A DNA stretch of 64,000 nucleotides from Lentzea cavernae (GCF_014653695.1 NZ_BNAR01000008.1:248001-312000); one strand, 5' to 3'. Positions 42,928 to 51,623 are shown, counted from the first letter of the stretch. The notes: generated from the letters alone by a model not told the origin. Numbers and translations: made by a program.

Positions 42928-43578
42928 ATGAATCGCGCGGCGGTGACGTCACTGGTGGTCTTCGTGCTGCTCGTGGCGTTGGGTTGGTACCTCACGAATC
43001 TCCAGTCCTCCCAGGAGAACCCGCCTGCGACGCCCGTGCCGACCGGGTCCGCTCCGGCCGGTTCGTCCGATCTCGGCGCGCTCGCGATCGCGCCCGAGGG
43101 CAAGATGGCGGGCTATAGCCGCGACCGGTTCCCGCACTGGGCCTCGCAGGGGAACTCCTGCGACACCAGGGAGATCGTGCTGCAGAAGCAGGGCGCCGAC
43201 GTGAAGTCGGACAAGGACTGCAAGGCGGTCTCCGGCACCTGGAACAGCGTCTACGACGGTGTGGTGATCAAGGAGGCCGGCGAGGTCGACATCGACCACA
43301 CCGTGCCGCTCGCCGAGGCGTGGCGCTCCGGCGCCGACAAGTGGACCGACGAGCAGCGCAAGGCGTTCGCCAACGACCTCGGCGGCATCCAGCTGCTCGC
43401 GGTGACCGCGAAGTCCAACCGCTCCAAGGGCGACCAGGACCCGGCGAAGTGGAAGCCGCCGGTCGCGGCGTACGGGTGCACCTACGCGCAGCACTGGATC
43501 GCCGTGAAGATCAGCTACAAGCTGACCGTCGACCAGGCCGAGCACGACGCCCTGGCCACGCTGCTCAAGACCTGTTAG
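42928..43578 (+). CDS. Membrane-anchored or secreted HNH nuclease (DUF1524-like)
   Basis: The protein of about 216 residues from ATG 42928 has an N-terminal signal/TM segment (VTSLVVFVLLVALGWYLTNL), a Pro/Ser linker and a DUF1524/HNH domain. The motif is evident: VDIDHTVPLAEAWRSGA, then FANDLGGIQLLAVTAKSNRS followed by KGDQDPAKW, i.e. the DHxxPL...N...K/NRSKGD pattern. Cysteines (NSCDTRE, KDCKAV, GCTYAQ, KTC) probably form disulfides outside the cell. Such proteins are extracellular nucleases of actinomycetes. A longer frame starts within the terminator hairpin, so ATG 42928 is preferred. Confidence 0.87.
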   Translation: MNRAAVTSLVVFVLLVALGWYLTNLQSSQENPPATPVPTGSAPAGSSDLGALAIAPEGKMAGYSRDRFPHWASQGNSCDTREIVLQKQGADVKSDKDCKAVSGTWNSVYDGVVIKEAGEVDIDHTVPLAEAWRSGADKWTDEQRKAFANDLGGIQLLAVTAKSNRSKGDQDPAKWKPPVAAYGCTYAQHWIAVKISYKLTVDQAEHDALATLLKTC

Positions 43579-43758
43579 GCAGGGCGGAAACCGCGTTCGC
43601 AGGGAACACGAACCTCACGCACTCTCCGGCAGCGGCCCGGGACAGCCCGGGCTCGTGCCCCCCGGCAGCGTGATGAGGTCCGTGCTCCGCGACACCGCCC
43701 CCTGTTCGGTGCTGACGACACAGCCCTGAGACGGACCGCGTCGTTGCTCCCCCTGAGC

Positions 43759-43803
43759 ACCGGCGACACCGCCCGCTCCCCCCGGACCGGGCGCGTCGCC
43801 GGT
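43759..43803 (-). terminator. GC-rich hairpin after unknown gene
   Basis: ACCGGCGAC (43759-43767) pairs with GTCGCCGGT (43795-43803), and CGCCCG (43770-43775) with CGGGCG (43788-43793), with a small bulge between. It lies directly downstream of the gene ending at 43808. The rest of 43579-43758 shows no convincing gene. Confidence 0.55.
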
Positions 43804-43807
43804 TCTC

Positions 43808-44458
43808 CTACCCGACCTGGACGGACTCGAACAGGCCGGACAGCTTCCAGTGCGTCACGTACCCCATCGCCTCCGCGGCGATCAGCACGTCGAGCTTGCC
43901 GAGGTTGGTCCGCGCCGGCATCTGGTACGCCTTGCCGCGCCGTGCGTCGAGCACCATCGGGACGGCGCCGGGCAGCGTGTCCGCGACCGTGTGCTGCAGG
44001 ACCCGCAGGCCGACGTTCGCCGCCTCCCTGGTCAGCGGCACCTCCTTGGTGTGCACGAGCACCGCGTACGTCGTGCCGTCCTTCTTGCGCAGGCCGAGGT
44101 GCGGCCGCACCTTCAAGGTGAGCTCGCCGGCGCGGTAGGTGGCCCCCTCCACCGGTACGCCGGTCGCCTTGAACGCCGTCAGCCAGGGCAGGAAGCCGTC
44201 GGCGATCTCCTCGAACGCCCGCGGCTGGCCGGTGCGGTTGGCGTTCATGACGGCCTTCTTGAGCTCGATCTCGGGCTCGGTCGAGTTGACCGCTCGTCGC
44301 ATGGCGTCGCGGATCGGGTTGTAGAACCCGCACACCCTGGTGTCGGAGGCCAAGTACATCCCCCGTTGTTCCGACACGATGTTGATGCGTCCACGCTGGC
44401 CGCTCATGACGTACTCGGTGAACGACAGTGCGGTGACGCTGACGTTGTTGTCCGGCAA
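43808..44458 (-). CDS. Hypothetical protein
   Basis: The protein has about 216 residues and no recognised family. The sequence is soluble, mixed alpha/beta, and starts with strands (VSVTALSFTEYVMSGQRGRI). It has a helix rich in charge (IELKKAVMNANRTG), a hydrophobic centre (DGFLPWLTAFKATGVPVEG) and C-terminal strands ending THWKLSGLFESVQVG. TTG 44458 is preferred because GGGGAG lies 6 nt upstream; GTG 44488 would precede that SD. Its codon usage is typical of the region, so it is likely real. No functional context. Confidence 0.6.
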   Translation of the reverse strand: MPDNNVSVTALSFTEYVMSGQRGRINIVSEQRGMYLASDTRVCGFYNPIRDAMRRAVNSTEPEIELKKAVMNANRTGQPRAFEEIADGFLPWLTAFKATGVPVEGATYRAGELTLKVRPHLGLRKKDGTTYAVLVHTKEVPLTREAANVGLRVLQHTVADTLPGAVPMVLDARRGKAYQMPARTNLGKLDVLIAAEAMGYVTHWKLSGLFESVQVG

Positions 44459-44773
44459 CGTTTTCTCCCCTCGTACCGCGAGCTTCACCTGACGTTATCC
44501 GAGGGGTCTGACAAAAATTGCGCTGCTCCGAACGGTCCAATGGTCACGCATTGTGAACAGTCACTCGAACAGGTGACACGCACAGTTGCGACCTCGGTCG
44601 CAATCTGCGAACGGACAGTGACGGACCGGCAACCGATCACGCGCACTACCGTTCGTCTGCCGTTCGCCGACGCTCACCGAACGCTCACCGCAAGACCAGC
44701 AGAAGTAACACTCCGTGAAAGATCAACTCGGGAGAATAGGGTCCGTCAGGAAGAATCACGGCGAGGGAGCACG
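44459..44773. other. Intergenic region between divergent genes
   Basis: These 315 bp hold the divergent promoters of the unknown gene and the small membrane protein. The region is less GC-rich than its surroundings (44500-44580) and has several loosely repeated CGAACG/CGAACA motifs. I see no RNA gene or clear operator. Confidence 0.4.
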
Positions 44774-45031
44774 ATGACGGTCAAGGCGGAGCGTTCACCC
44801 GATAGGGCGGGTGACGTGGAAGTTCCGCAGGCGTGGCAGCCGGCGGGGTGGCAGATCCACCCCGGCAACTGGCCGCACGCCGCCCAGGTGACCGTGATCC
44901 TCGTGCTGATCGCGTTGCTGCTGTGGGCGATCGCCGTGACGCTCGGTCCTGACCAGGCCTTCATCGTCGGCTCCGCGGGTGTCGCGGCCAAGCTGATCTG
45001 CATGTACCTCGAGACCCGCGAACGGCGTTAA
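44774..45031 (+). CDS. Small membrane protein, unknown
   Basis: An 85-residue protein from ATG 44774 (SD GAGGGAGC). A polar, Trp-containing N-terminal part (AWQPAGWQIHPGNWPHAAQV) is followed by two adjacent hydrophobic helices (VTVILVLIALLLWAIAVTLG and AFIVGSAGVAAKLICMYLET). It ends in basic residues. The topology suggests a two-TM hairpin with both termini inside. It overlaps the convergent DUF2277 gene by 4 bp. No family is recognised. Confidence 0.65.
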   Translation: MTVKAERSPDRAGDVEVPQAWQPAGWQIHPGNWPHAAQVTVILVLIALLLWAIAVTLGPDQAFIVGSAGVAAKLICMYLETRERR

Positions 45032-45297
45032 CGCCCGTAGCGCTCCGCCGACCTGGCCTTCGCCTTCGCCGCCTCGACCTCGCGGTCCTTCGGCGGCGCC
45101 GTCGTCACGAGCGCGTCGAGCAGTTCCTGCGTCGCCGCCGCCACGGCCGCGACCGCCTTGTCGAACGCGGCCTGGTTCGCCGCGGACGGTTTGACCGACC
45201 CGCCCACCTTGCGCACGTACTGCAGCGCGGCGGCCTGGACCTCGTCGGACGTGGCGGGCGGTTCGAAGTTGTGGAGCACCCGGATGTTTCGGCACAT
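45028..45297 (-). CDS. DUF2277-family protein
   Basis: This 89-residue protein begins MCRNIRVLHNFEPPATSDEV, the diagnostic DUF2277 N-terminus with conserved Cys2 and the NFEPP motif, followed by a helical body (AALQYVRKVGGSVKPSAANQ, AFDKAVAAV). The family is widespread in actinobacteria and proteobacteria and has no known function. It lies 7 bp after the XRE-cupin gene on the same strand, so they are probably co-transcribed. Confidence 0.9.
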   Translation of the reverse strand: MCRNIRVLHNFEPPATSDEVQAAALQYVRKVGGSVKPSAANQAAFDKAVAAVAAATQELLDALVTTAPPKDREVEAAKAKARSAERYGR

Positions 45298-45304
45298 GCC
45301 CCCA

Positions 45305-45865
45305 CTATGACCTGTTCGGCGGCGCCGCGCGGGTGTGGATGCGTTCTCCCTGCTTGCCGAACAGGCTGAGGATCTCCGCGGGCCGGCCGTCGGCGCTGCA
45401 CAGCGCGTGCGGCTGGCGGCAGTCGAACTCGGCCACCTCGCCCGCCCGCAGCACGACCTCCTTGTCGCCGAGCCGCAGCCGGATCTGCCCGCTCAGCACG
45501 TAGAACCACTCGTAGCCCTCGTGCACGCGCGGCTCGTGCAGGTCGTCGTCGGAGAGGATCATCTTCCACGCCTGCAGCGGCCCGATCGACCTGGTCAGCG
45601 GGATGCCGACGCGCCCGTGGTCGAGTTCGCGCGGCTTCATCCGCACGCGCGGGTCACCCACCACGGGCGCGCCCACCAGGTCGTCCAGCGTCACCTGGTA
45701 GGTCCGCGACAACGGCAGCAGCAGCTCCAGCGTCGGCTTGCGCTGGTCGGTCTCGAGCCGCGACAGCGTCGACTTGGAGATGCCCGTCATCTCGGACAAC
45801 GCCGCCAGCGTCAGGTCGTGCTCCGCTCGCAGCGCGGCGAGCCGTTGTCCCACGGTTGTTGCCAT
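45305..45865 (-). CDS. XRE-family regulator with cupin sensor domain
   Basis: The 186-residue protein joins an N-terminal XRE helix-turn-helix (LAALSEMTGISKSTLSRLET) to a C-terminal cupin_2 barrel (HEGYEWFYVLSGQIRLRLGD, EVAEFDCRQPHALCSADG). Such proteins sense a small molecule in the cupin and usually control an adjacent operon. It is divergent from the thioredoxin-reductase-like gene, and a GTTGCC-ATAAC-GGCAAC repeat overlaps its start, suggesting autoregulation and control of that gene. Confidence 0.9.
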   Translation of the reverse strand: MATTVGQRLAALRAEHDLTLAALSEMTGISKSTLSRLETDQRKPTLELLLPLSRTYQVTLDDLVGAPVVGDPRVRMKPRELDHGRVGIPLTRSIGPLQAWKMILSDDDLHEPRVHEGYEWFYVLSGQIRLRLGDKEVVLRAGEVAEFDCRQPHALCSADGRPAEILSLFGKQGERIHTRAAPPNRS

Positions 45866-45874
45866 AACGGCAAC
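45858..45874. promoter_or_regulatory. Inverted repeat at XRE-cupin start, possible operator
   Basis: GTTGCC-ATAAC-GGCAAC spans the XRE start codon at 45865. A related GGCAA element, read on the minus strand, lies at 45881-45885. Together they may form the operator for the divergent pair. Confidence 0.45.
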
Positions 45875-45915
45875 TTACTTTGCCAAAACTGGACTGTCGA
45901 CCGCAGTCTTGGGTC

Positions 45916-46728
45916 ATGACCTACGAAGTGGTGATCATTGGTGGGGGAGCGGCCGGGCTGAGCGCCGCTCTGATGCTGACCAGGGCGCGCCGCAGCGTGC
46001 TCGTGGTCGATGGTGCCGAGCCGCGCAACGCCCCGGCCGCGCACATGCACAACTACCTCTCTCGCGACGGCTTCTCGCCGTTGGAGCTGCTCAAGCACGG
46101 ACGGGCCGAGGTCGAGGGATACGGCGGAGAGATCGTCCACGACCAAGTCCGCGGTGTGACGAAGACCGACGAAGGGTTCGCGGTCGAACTGGGTGAGCGC
46201 ACGGTGCACGCCCAGCGCCTGCTGTTCGCGACCGGCTTGGTGGACGAGGTGCCGGAAAACCTGCGCGACCGCTGGGGCCGTGACGTCTTCGGCTGCCCGT
46301 ACTGCCACGGCTACGAGGTCCGCGACCAGAAGCTCGTGGTGTTCGGCGAGGAGATGAAGGTGGCGCTGGTCCGGCAGTGGTCGGACGACGTCACGCACGT
46401 CCCGTCCGTCGACTCCGTCGAGGTCGAGGACGACCGGCTCGTCGCCGTGATCTCCGACGGCAAGCGGGTGCCGGCCGACGCGCTCGTGTACTCCGCACCG
46501 ATGAAGCCACGCGACGAGTTCCTGCTGGCGCTGGGCGCCGAAACCGAGGAGACCATGGTCGGACGGTTCGTGCGCACGGACGCGAAGGGCCGCACGAGCG
46601 TCCCCGGCGTCTACGCGGCGGGCAACGTCACGGACCCGGCGGCCATCGTGATCGTCGCCGCCGCTCAGGGCGCGCAGGCCGCCGGGATGATCAACATGGA
46701 TCTGCTGGGTCTCCTGCCGGCAGGCTGA
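45916..46728 (+). CDS. Thioredoxin-reductase-like flavoprotein with shortened NADPH domain
   Basis: This 270-residue protein has the FAD fold VVIIGGGAAGLSAALMLTRA, a redox CxxC (Cys127, Cys130 in FGCPYCHGYEV) and the C-terminal FAD motif SVPGVYAAGNVTDPAA. The NADPH-binding subdomain between them is short: the GxGxxA nucleotide motif expected after the CxxC reads VVFGEEMKVALVRQW. About 25-40 residues usual in homologues (about 300-310 residues) are absent. NADPH use is therefore doubtful. ATG 45916 is used; in-frame ATG 45880 lies in the promoter. It overlaps the convergent histidine kinase gene by 38 bp. Confidence 0.85.
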   Translation: MTYEVVIIGGGAAGLSAALMLTRARRSVLVVDGAEPRNAPAAHMHNYLSRDGFSPLELLKHGRAEVEGYGGEIVHDQVRGVTKTDEGFAVELGERTVHAQRLLFATGLVDEVPENLRDRWGRDVFGCPYCHGYEVRDQKLVVFGEEMKVALVRQWSDDVTHVPSVDSVEVEDDRLVAVISDGKRVPADALVYSAPMKPRDEFLLALGAETEETMVGRFVRTDAKGRTSVPGVYAAGNVTDPAAIVIVAAAQGAQAAGMINMDLLGLLPAG

Positions 46729-48421
46729 TCCGGAACGTCGAGCCCTGCCCGAGTGTGCTCCGGACCGACACCGAGCCGCCGTGCGCCTCCACGAGGTGCC
46801 GCGTGATCGCGAGCCCGAGCCCGCTGCCGCCCGTGCGGCGGCTGCGGGACTTGTCGGCCCGCCAGAACCGGTCGAAGACGTGCGGCAGGTCCTCGGGCGC
46901 GATGCCGGTACCGGTGTCAGCCACCTCGATGACCGCCCTGTCGTCGGCCTGGAACAGCTTCACGACGACCTCGCCGCCCGGCGGGGTGTAGCGGACGGCG
47001 TTCGCGACGAGGTTGCCCAGCGCCTGCCTCAACCGCACCGGGTCCGCGCTGATGTGCACCGGCGTGGTCTCGGCGCGCAGCAGGATCTCGCGGTTCTGCT
47101 GCGCGTTGACGACCTGGTCCACCACGTCGTCGAGCGCGATCGGCTCGGGGTGCAGCCGCAGCGTGCCCGCGTCGGCCTGGGCGAGGTCGTGCAGGTCGTC
47201 CACGAGTCGTTGCAGCAGAAGGGACTCCTCCAGCAGCATGCCGATCAGGTGCGGGTCCGGTTCGGCCAGCCCGTCCTGCGTCGCCTCCAGCCAGCCGGTG
47301 ATGTTGCCCAGCGGCGTGCGCAGCTCGTGGGCGACGTCGCTGACCATCGCCTGCCGCTGCCGTTCGGTCTCGGCGAGCTTCTCCGACATGGCGTTGAACG
47401 ACTTGGCCAGCTCGCCGATCTCGCCCGCCCCGCCGTCGACCCGTGCCGTCCGGTCGCCCTCCGCGGTGCGCTTGGTGGCCGCCGTGAGCGCGCGGATCGG
47501 CCGCACGAGCTGGGTCGCTGTGACCCAGGACGCGAACCCGGCGATCGCGAGGATTCCCAGTGCCACCAGCGTGATCCGGGTGGTGCCGGTCGTCGAGAGG
47601 TCGATCGTCTGCGGCTCGTCGCCGGTGGTCGGGGTGAGGAACAGCTGCGCCGGCTCGGCGACGTACGGCTTGAGCTGCTCGCGGCGCGCTGTGTCCATGC
47701 AGCCCACCACGTCCGGCGGGGAGTCGCGCACCGCCATGACCTCCCAGTCGAACGTCACCCTGCTCGGCGGTTTGTCCATGATGGACGGATCGCCCTCCCG
47801 CACGGCGATGCACTTGGTGAACAGGGTCTGCAGTTCCTCGTACGCGGCGGTCTCCGTGGCCGTGAGGGTGTACAGCCGGTCGCCGACCTTGCAGTCCTCC
47901 CACTTCGACAGGTTGCCGGGCTGGTCGTTGGACAGCCGGGGCCTGCCGTTGGGCGCGTCCACGATGGTGATGAAGCTGTTGCATTCGGTGAGCTGCGCCG
48001 AGTAGGCGTGCAAGGTCCGGTACTCGTCGTCGGTGAGCTTGAACGGCCCGACCGCCCGCGGATCGATCTTGCCGTTGACGTTGAGCGGATCGACCACCGC
48101 TCTGGGGGTGACGGGCAGCTGCGGTGCGCTCTCGGTACCGGTGTCGACGAGCTTCCTGCCGTTGCGGTCGGCCAGCGCGATGCGCCGGTCGTACTTCCGC
48201 GCGAGCTCGTCCACCTCGGCCTTCGCGTCCGCCCAGTTCTTGTGCGTGGCCGCGTAGTTGACCAGCTCGTCGACGATCGCGGCGTCGGTCTCGAGCGCCT
48301 CACCCTGCTCCTGCCGGATGGCGCCGGTCGTCGCCTGGCTCGCGAGCCACGCCGTGACGGCGATCGAACAGGCCGCGATCACCAGGGAGAACAGGAAGAA
48401 CCGGACGAGGAGGCTTTTCAT
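46691..48421 (-). CDS. Sensor histidine kinase
   Basis: The 576-residue kinase has TM1 (about 5-28), a large extracellular sensor (about 30-280) with four cysteines (Cys147, 177, 204, 241) that could form two disulfides, TM2 (about 283-303) and HAMP (about 304-355). HisKA follows with His365 in VSDVAHELRTPLGN, then the HATPase_c domain with N (LGNLVANAVRYTPPG), G1 (VADTGTGIAPED) and G2 (GGSGLGLAITRH) boxes. It is coupled to the upstream response regulator by a 4-bp overlap. The sensor domain is not recognised. Confidence 0.93.
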   Translation of the reverse strand: MKSLLVRFFLFSLVIAACSIAVTAWLASQATTGAIRQEQGEALETDAAIVDELVNYAATHKNWADAKAEVDELARKYDRRIALADRNGRKLVDTGTESAPQLPVTPRAVVDPLNVNGKIDPRAVGPFKLTDDEYRTLHAYSAQLTECNSFITIVDAPNGRPRLSNDQPGNLSKWEDCKVGDRLYTLTATETAAYEELQTLFTKCIAVREGDPSIMDKPPSRVTFDWEVMAVRDSPPDVVGCMDTARREQLKPYVAEPAQLFLTPTTGDEPQTIDLSTTGTTRITLVALGILAIAGFASWVTATQLVRPIRALTAATKRTAEGDRTARVDGGAGEIGELAKSFNAMSEKLAETERQRQAMVSDVAHELRTPLGNITGWLEATQDGLAEPDPHLIGMLLEESLLLQRLVDDLHDLAQADAGTLRLHPEPIALDDVVDQVVNAQQNREILLRAETTPVHISADPVRLRQALGNLVANAVRYTPPGGEVVVKLFQADDRAVIEVADTGTGIAPEDLPHVFDRFWRADKSRSRRTGGSGLGLAITRHLVEAHGGSVSVRSTLGQGSTFRISLPAGDPADPC

Positions 48422-49083
48422 ACGAGCTTGTACCCGATGCCGTAGACGGTGAGGAGGCGTTCCGGCCGCCGTGAGTCCTGCTCGATCTTGCGACGCAGCT
48501 TCATCATGTGCACGTCGACCGTGCGCGCGGTGATGAACCCGTCGTCCAGCAGCTGCTCGCGCGTGAACACGCGTTGCGGTTGTGCGGCCATCTTGGCCAA
48601 CAGTCGGAACTCGGCGGGCGTGAGGCTCACCAGCTCGTCCTTGATGCGCACTTCGTGCCGGATCGGGTCGACGATCAGATCACCGACCTTGAGCACCGCG
48701 GCGTTCGTCTCGCGCGCACGGCCGGTGCGCCGCAGGATCGTCCGCACCCGCGCGACCATCTGCCGCGGCCGGAACGGCTTGGTGATGTAGTCGTCGGCGC
48801 CCAGGTCGAACCCGAGCAGCACGTCGTCCTCAGTGGACCGGGCGGTGAGCAGCACGATCGGCACGTCCGACTCGGTCCGGACCGCGCGCAGCACGTCGAT
48901 CCCGTCGACCAGCGGCATCATCACGTCGAGGACCAGCAGGTCGGGGTTGCGGCGCCGCGTCTCGTCGATCGCCGCCCGTCCGTCGTGGACGACCACCACC
49001 GAATGCCCGTCGTGCTCGAGGTACCGGCGGACGAGTTCCGCCTGGTGGACGTTGTCCTCGGCGACGAGGATGTGGGCACACAC
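48418..49083 (-). CDS. OmpR-family response regulator
   Basis: The 221-residue protein has a receiver domain with phospho-acceptor Asp53 (LLVLDVMMPLVDG), the acidic pair in ILVAEDN and Lys102 (ITKPF), and a C-terminal OmpR winged helix (VSLTPAEFRLLAKMAAQPQR, ARTVDVHMMKLRRKIEQD, VYGIGYKLV). GTG 49083 was chosen because the receiver fold begins at HILVAEDN; the frame extends to 49140. It forms a two-component system with the kinase. Target genes are unknown; the divergent DUF3152 gene is a candidate. Confidence 0.93.
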   Translation of the reverse strand: MCAHILVAEDNVHQAELVRRYLEHDGHSVVVVHDGRAAIDETRRRNPDLLVLDVMMPLVDGIDVLRAVRTESDVPIVLLTARSTEDDVLLGFDLGADDYITKPFRPRQMVARVRTILRRTGRARETNAAVLKVGDLIVDPIRHEVRIKDELVSLTPAEFRLLAKMAAQPQRVFTREQLLDDGFITARTVDVHMMKLRRKIEQDSRRPERLLTVYGIGYKLV

Positions 49084-49163
49084 AGTGCGAAGTATGCAGG
49101 CCTTCACGGCAGTCAAGCGGAACGCAAACAGGTTCTTCATCAGTTCCGGCGAGCGTTGCCGTC

Positions 49164-49946
49164 ATGAAGGTGCACCTGGCTCTGGTGGCCGTCGGGCTGA
49201 CGGCCGTGTTGCTGACGACGGCCCAGTTGGCTGGCGAAACGTCCCCCGCGGCGGCTCCGGCCACCACGTCCTCGTCGGTGACGCCTGTTCCGGTGCCGTC
49301 CTCGTCGCCACCGCCGCCCCGTGTGTACGCGTCGAGCTCGGACCTGCCCGACGGCCCGGAGTTCCCGGTCGCCGGCGCGGGCACGTTCCACGTGGTGCCG
49401 GGCAACGGACCGGTCGTCGGTACGGGCCCGTTGCGCACCTACGCCGTCGAGGTGGAGGACGGCATCACCGTCGACGAGCAGGCCTTCTCGGCGTTCGTGG
49501 ACGCCACCCTGGCCGACCCGCGCGGCTGGACGGCGCGCGGCCAGCGTTCCGTGCAGCGGGTCTCCGGTGCCGCCTCGGTGCGGGTGCGGCTGACGTCCCA
49601 GCGGACGGCGCGCGCGGTCTGCGGGTTCGAGATCCCGGTCGACGTCTCGTGCCGTGACGGCAACCTCGTCCACCTGAGCGCGGCCCGCTGGATCCGCGGC
49701 GCGGTCGCGTTCCTGCCGGACCTGGACGCCTACCGCACGTACGTGGTCAACCACGAGGTCGGGCACGCGTTCGGACAGGGGCACGCGCCCTGTTCCGTCG
49801 CGGGTGGTCCGGCGCCGGTGATGATGCAGCAGACGTTCGGCGTGGCCAACGACGAGATCGTCCGCATCACCGGCGGAGTTCCGCAGGGCGCGGTCATCCC
49901 GCGGGACGGCAAGGTGTGCACGCCGAACGGGTGGCCGTACCCGTGA
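49164..49946 (+). CDS. DUF3152 secreted metzincin-like protein
   Basis: The 260-residue protein has an N-terminal signal/anchor (LALVAVGLTAVLLTTAQLAG), a Thr/Ser/Pro linker (to about 55) and a DUF3152 domain. It carries the extended zinc-protease motif HEVGHAFGQGH (HExxHxxGxxH) in VVNHEVGHAFGQGHAPC, and MMQQTFG provides the Met-turn. It is thus a putative extracellular zinc peptidase of a family common in actinobacteria. ATG 49164 lies 80 bp from the divergent two-component regulator. Confidence 0.9.
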   Translation: MKVHLALVAVGLTAVLLTTAQLAGETSPAAAPATTSSSVTPVPVPSSSPPPPRVYASSSDLPDGPEFPVAGAGTFHVVPGNGPVVGTGPLRTYAVEVEDGITVDEQAFSAFVDATLADPRGWTARGQRSVQRVSGAASVRVRLTSQRTARAVCGFEIPVDVSCRDGNLVHLSAARWIRGAVAFLPDLDAYRTYVVNHEVGHAFGQGHAPCSVAGGPAPVMMQQTFGVANDEIVRITGGVPQGAVIPRDGKVCTPNGWPYP

Positions 49947-49999
49947 TTTCGTGGCCTGTGCTCACTTGTGGTTGATGTCCGTCTCCATAACCTGGCCGC

Positions 50000-50905
50000 A
50001 TGGACGTGGACACGAGGCTGCTGAGGTACTTCGCCGCCATCGCGGAGGAGGGCAACCTCACGCGCGCGGCGCACCGGCTCTTCGTGTCACAACCGTCGCT
50101 GACCAAACAGCTCAAGCACCTGGAATCACAGCTCGGCGTGCGGCTGTTCACCCGGTCAAGCACCGGGATGACGCTGACCGAGGCGGGCCACGCCCTCGCC
50201 GCGCGCGTGCCGCCGGTGCTCGCGGGCTGGGACGCGGCGGTGCGCGAGACCAGGAGCACCGCCCGCGTGCTGCGCGTCGGTTTCCTGGCCAGCGCGGCGA
50301 ACGACGCGACGCAGGGCATCGTCACGGCGTTCGGCAGACTCCGCCCCGGCTGGCGCGTCGACCTGCGGCAGGCCCCCTGGTCGGACCCGACGGCAGGCCT
50401 CGCGGCGGCGGAGGTGCCGGTCGCGTTGCTGCGACTGCCCTTCCCCGGCCACGAGTCGTTCGGCGTGCGGACGTTGTTCAGCGAACCTCGTTGCGTGGCA
50501 CTGCCTTCCGCCCACCCGCTGGCCGGCCGCCCCTCGGTCGACTTCCGCGAACTCCGGGACGACCCGGTCATCGTCGCCCCCGCCCTCGAAGGAACCTGGC
50601 GCGAACACTGGCTGGCGTTGTCCGAAAGGGACGGTCACGAGGTCCGCGTCGGCGCCGTGACGGAACATCCCGACGAGTTCCTCGGCGCCATCGCCGGCGG
50701 CCACGGCATCGCCCTGGTCCCGGCGTCCACACCGCACTTCCACTCCCGCCCGGACATCGTCTACGTCCCGGTGACCGGCGTTAGCCCCAGCGAGGTGGCC
50801 GTCGCGTGGCTGCCCGACGCCGGCGAAGCGGTCTGCGACTTCGTCCGGTGCTGCGTCGACGTCACGCGCTCTCGGCGCACCGGCTGCGACACGCGCTGGG
50901 GCTGA
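50000..50905 (+). CDS. LysR-family transcriptional regulator
   Basis: The 301-residue protein has an N-terminal winged helix (LLRYFAAIAEEGNLTRAAHR, SQPSLTKQLKHLESQLGVRL) and a C-terminal periplasmic-binding-like effector domain (VLRVGFLASAAN; VALPSAHPLAGRPSV). The usual target, a divergent operon, is absent: the upstream gene is the co-directional DUF3152 gene and the downstream AraC gene is convergent, overlapping by 44 bp. Effector and regulon cannot be inferred. Confidence 0.92.
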   Translation: MDVDTRLLRYFAAIAEEGNLTRAAHRLFVSQPSLTKQLKHLESQLGVRLFTRSSTGMTLTEAGHALAARVPPVLAGWDAAVRETRSTARVLRVGFLASAANDATQGIVTAFGRLRPGWRVDLRQAPWSDPTAGLAAAEVPVALLRLPFPGHESFGVRTLFSEPRCVALPSAHPLAGRPSVDFRELRDDPVIVAPALEGTWREHWLALSERDGHEVRVGAVTEHPDEFLGAIAGGHGIALVPASTPHFHSRPDIVYVPVTGVSPSEVAVAWLPDAGEAVCDFVRCCVDVTRSRRTGCDTRWG

Positions 50906-51623
50906 ACCCGTGCACCCGCTTGAACGCGGCGCTGAACCCGAACGCGTCCGCGTACCCGACCTTGCGCGCCACCGACGCCACCGTCGCCGACGACTCGGCC
51001 AGCAGATCGGCCGCCACGGCCATCCGCCACTCCGTCAGGTACGTCAGCGGCGGCACCCCGACCAGCCTCGCGAACCTGCTGGCCAGTGTCGTGCGCGCCA
51101 CCCCGGCCTCCCGAGCCAGCAACGCGAGCGTCCAAGGCCGTTCAGGATGCGCGTGCATCGCCCTGAGGACCGGCCCGACCACCGCGTCCGCCCGAGCCCC
51201 CAGCCACCCGTCCCCGTGCTCGCGGTCGAACCACTCCTTGAGCGAACAGACCATCAGCCAGTCCAGCAACCGATCGGCCACCACACCGGGCCCACCCGTG
51301 CCGATGCTCGAGTAGAACTCCGCACACCCGCTCTCCCCACCCACCACCAGCGCCTTCGGCAGGATGTCACTGAGCTTCCGCGCCACCGCCCCCATCACGT
51401 CGTACGTGCCACTGACCACCGTCGCACGCCCCCGCACCGCAACAGATCCCTGCACCACAACGACATCACCGGCCCGCGCGACCTCACCCAGCACCTCGAC
51501 CTCCCCCGAGGCCACCGCGCACAACGTGAGCCCGCCGAACACCGCACTCCCGGCCACCTCGGTCCGGCGCACCCCAGCACCATCCGCGCGCATCCCGCGC
51601 AACAGCTCGTCGAACGGCTCCAT
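50862..51623 (-). CDS. AraC-family regulator with cupin_6 domain
   Basis: The 253-residue protein has an N-terminal cupin_6 sensor (about 1-125; VFGGLTLCAVASGEVEVLG, KALVVGG) and C-terminal AraC helices (LALLAREAGVARTTLASRFA; ATVASVARKVGYADAFGFSA followed by AFKRVHGFSP). ATG 51623 has a GGGGGT SD. It is divergent from the NmrA-type reductase with an 88-bp gap. This is a frequent arrangement in which the AraC regulator represses or activates the neighbouring reductase gene. Confidence 0.9.
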   Translation of the reverse strand: MEPFDELLRGMRADGAGVRRTEVAGSAVFGGLTLCAVASGEVEVLGEVARAGDVVVVQGSVAVRGRATVVSGTYDVMGAVARKLSDILPKALVVGGESGCAEFYSSIGTGGPGVVADRLLDWLMVCSLKEWFDREHGDGWLGARADAVVGPVLRAMHAHPERPWTLALLAREAGVARTTLASRFARLVGVPPLTYLTEWRMAVAADLLAESSATVASVARKVGYADAFGFSAAFKRVHGFSPSACRSRCAESA

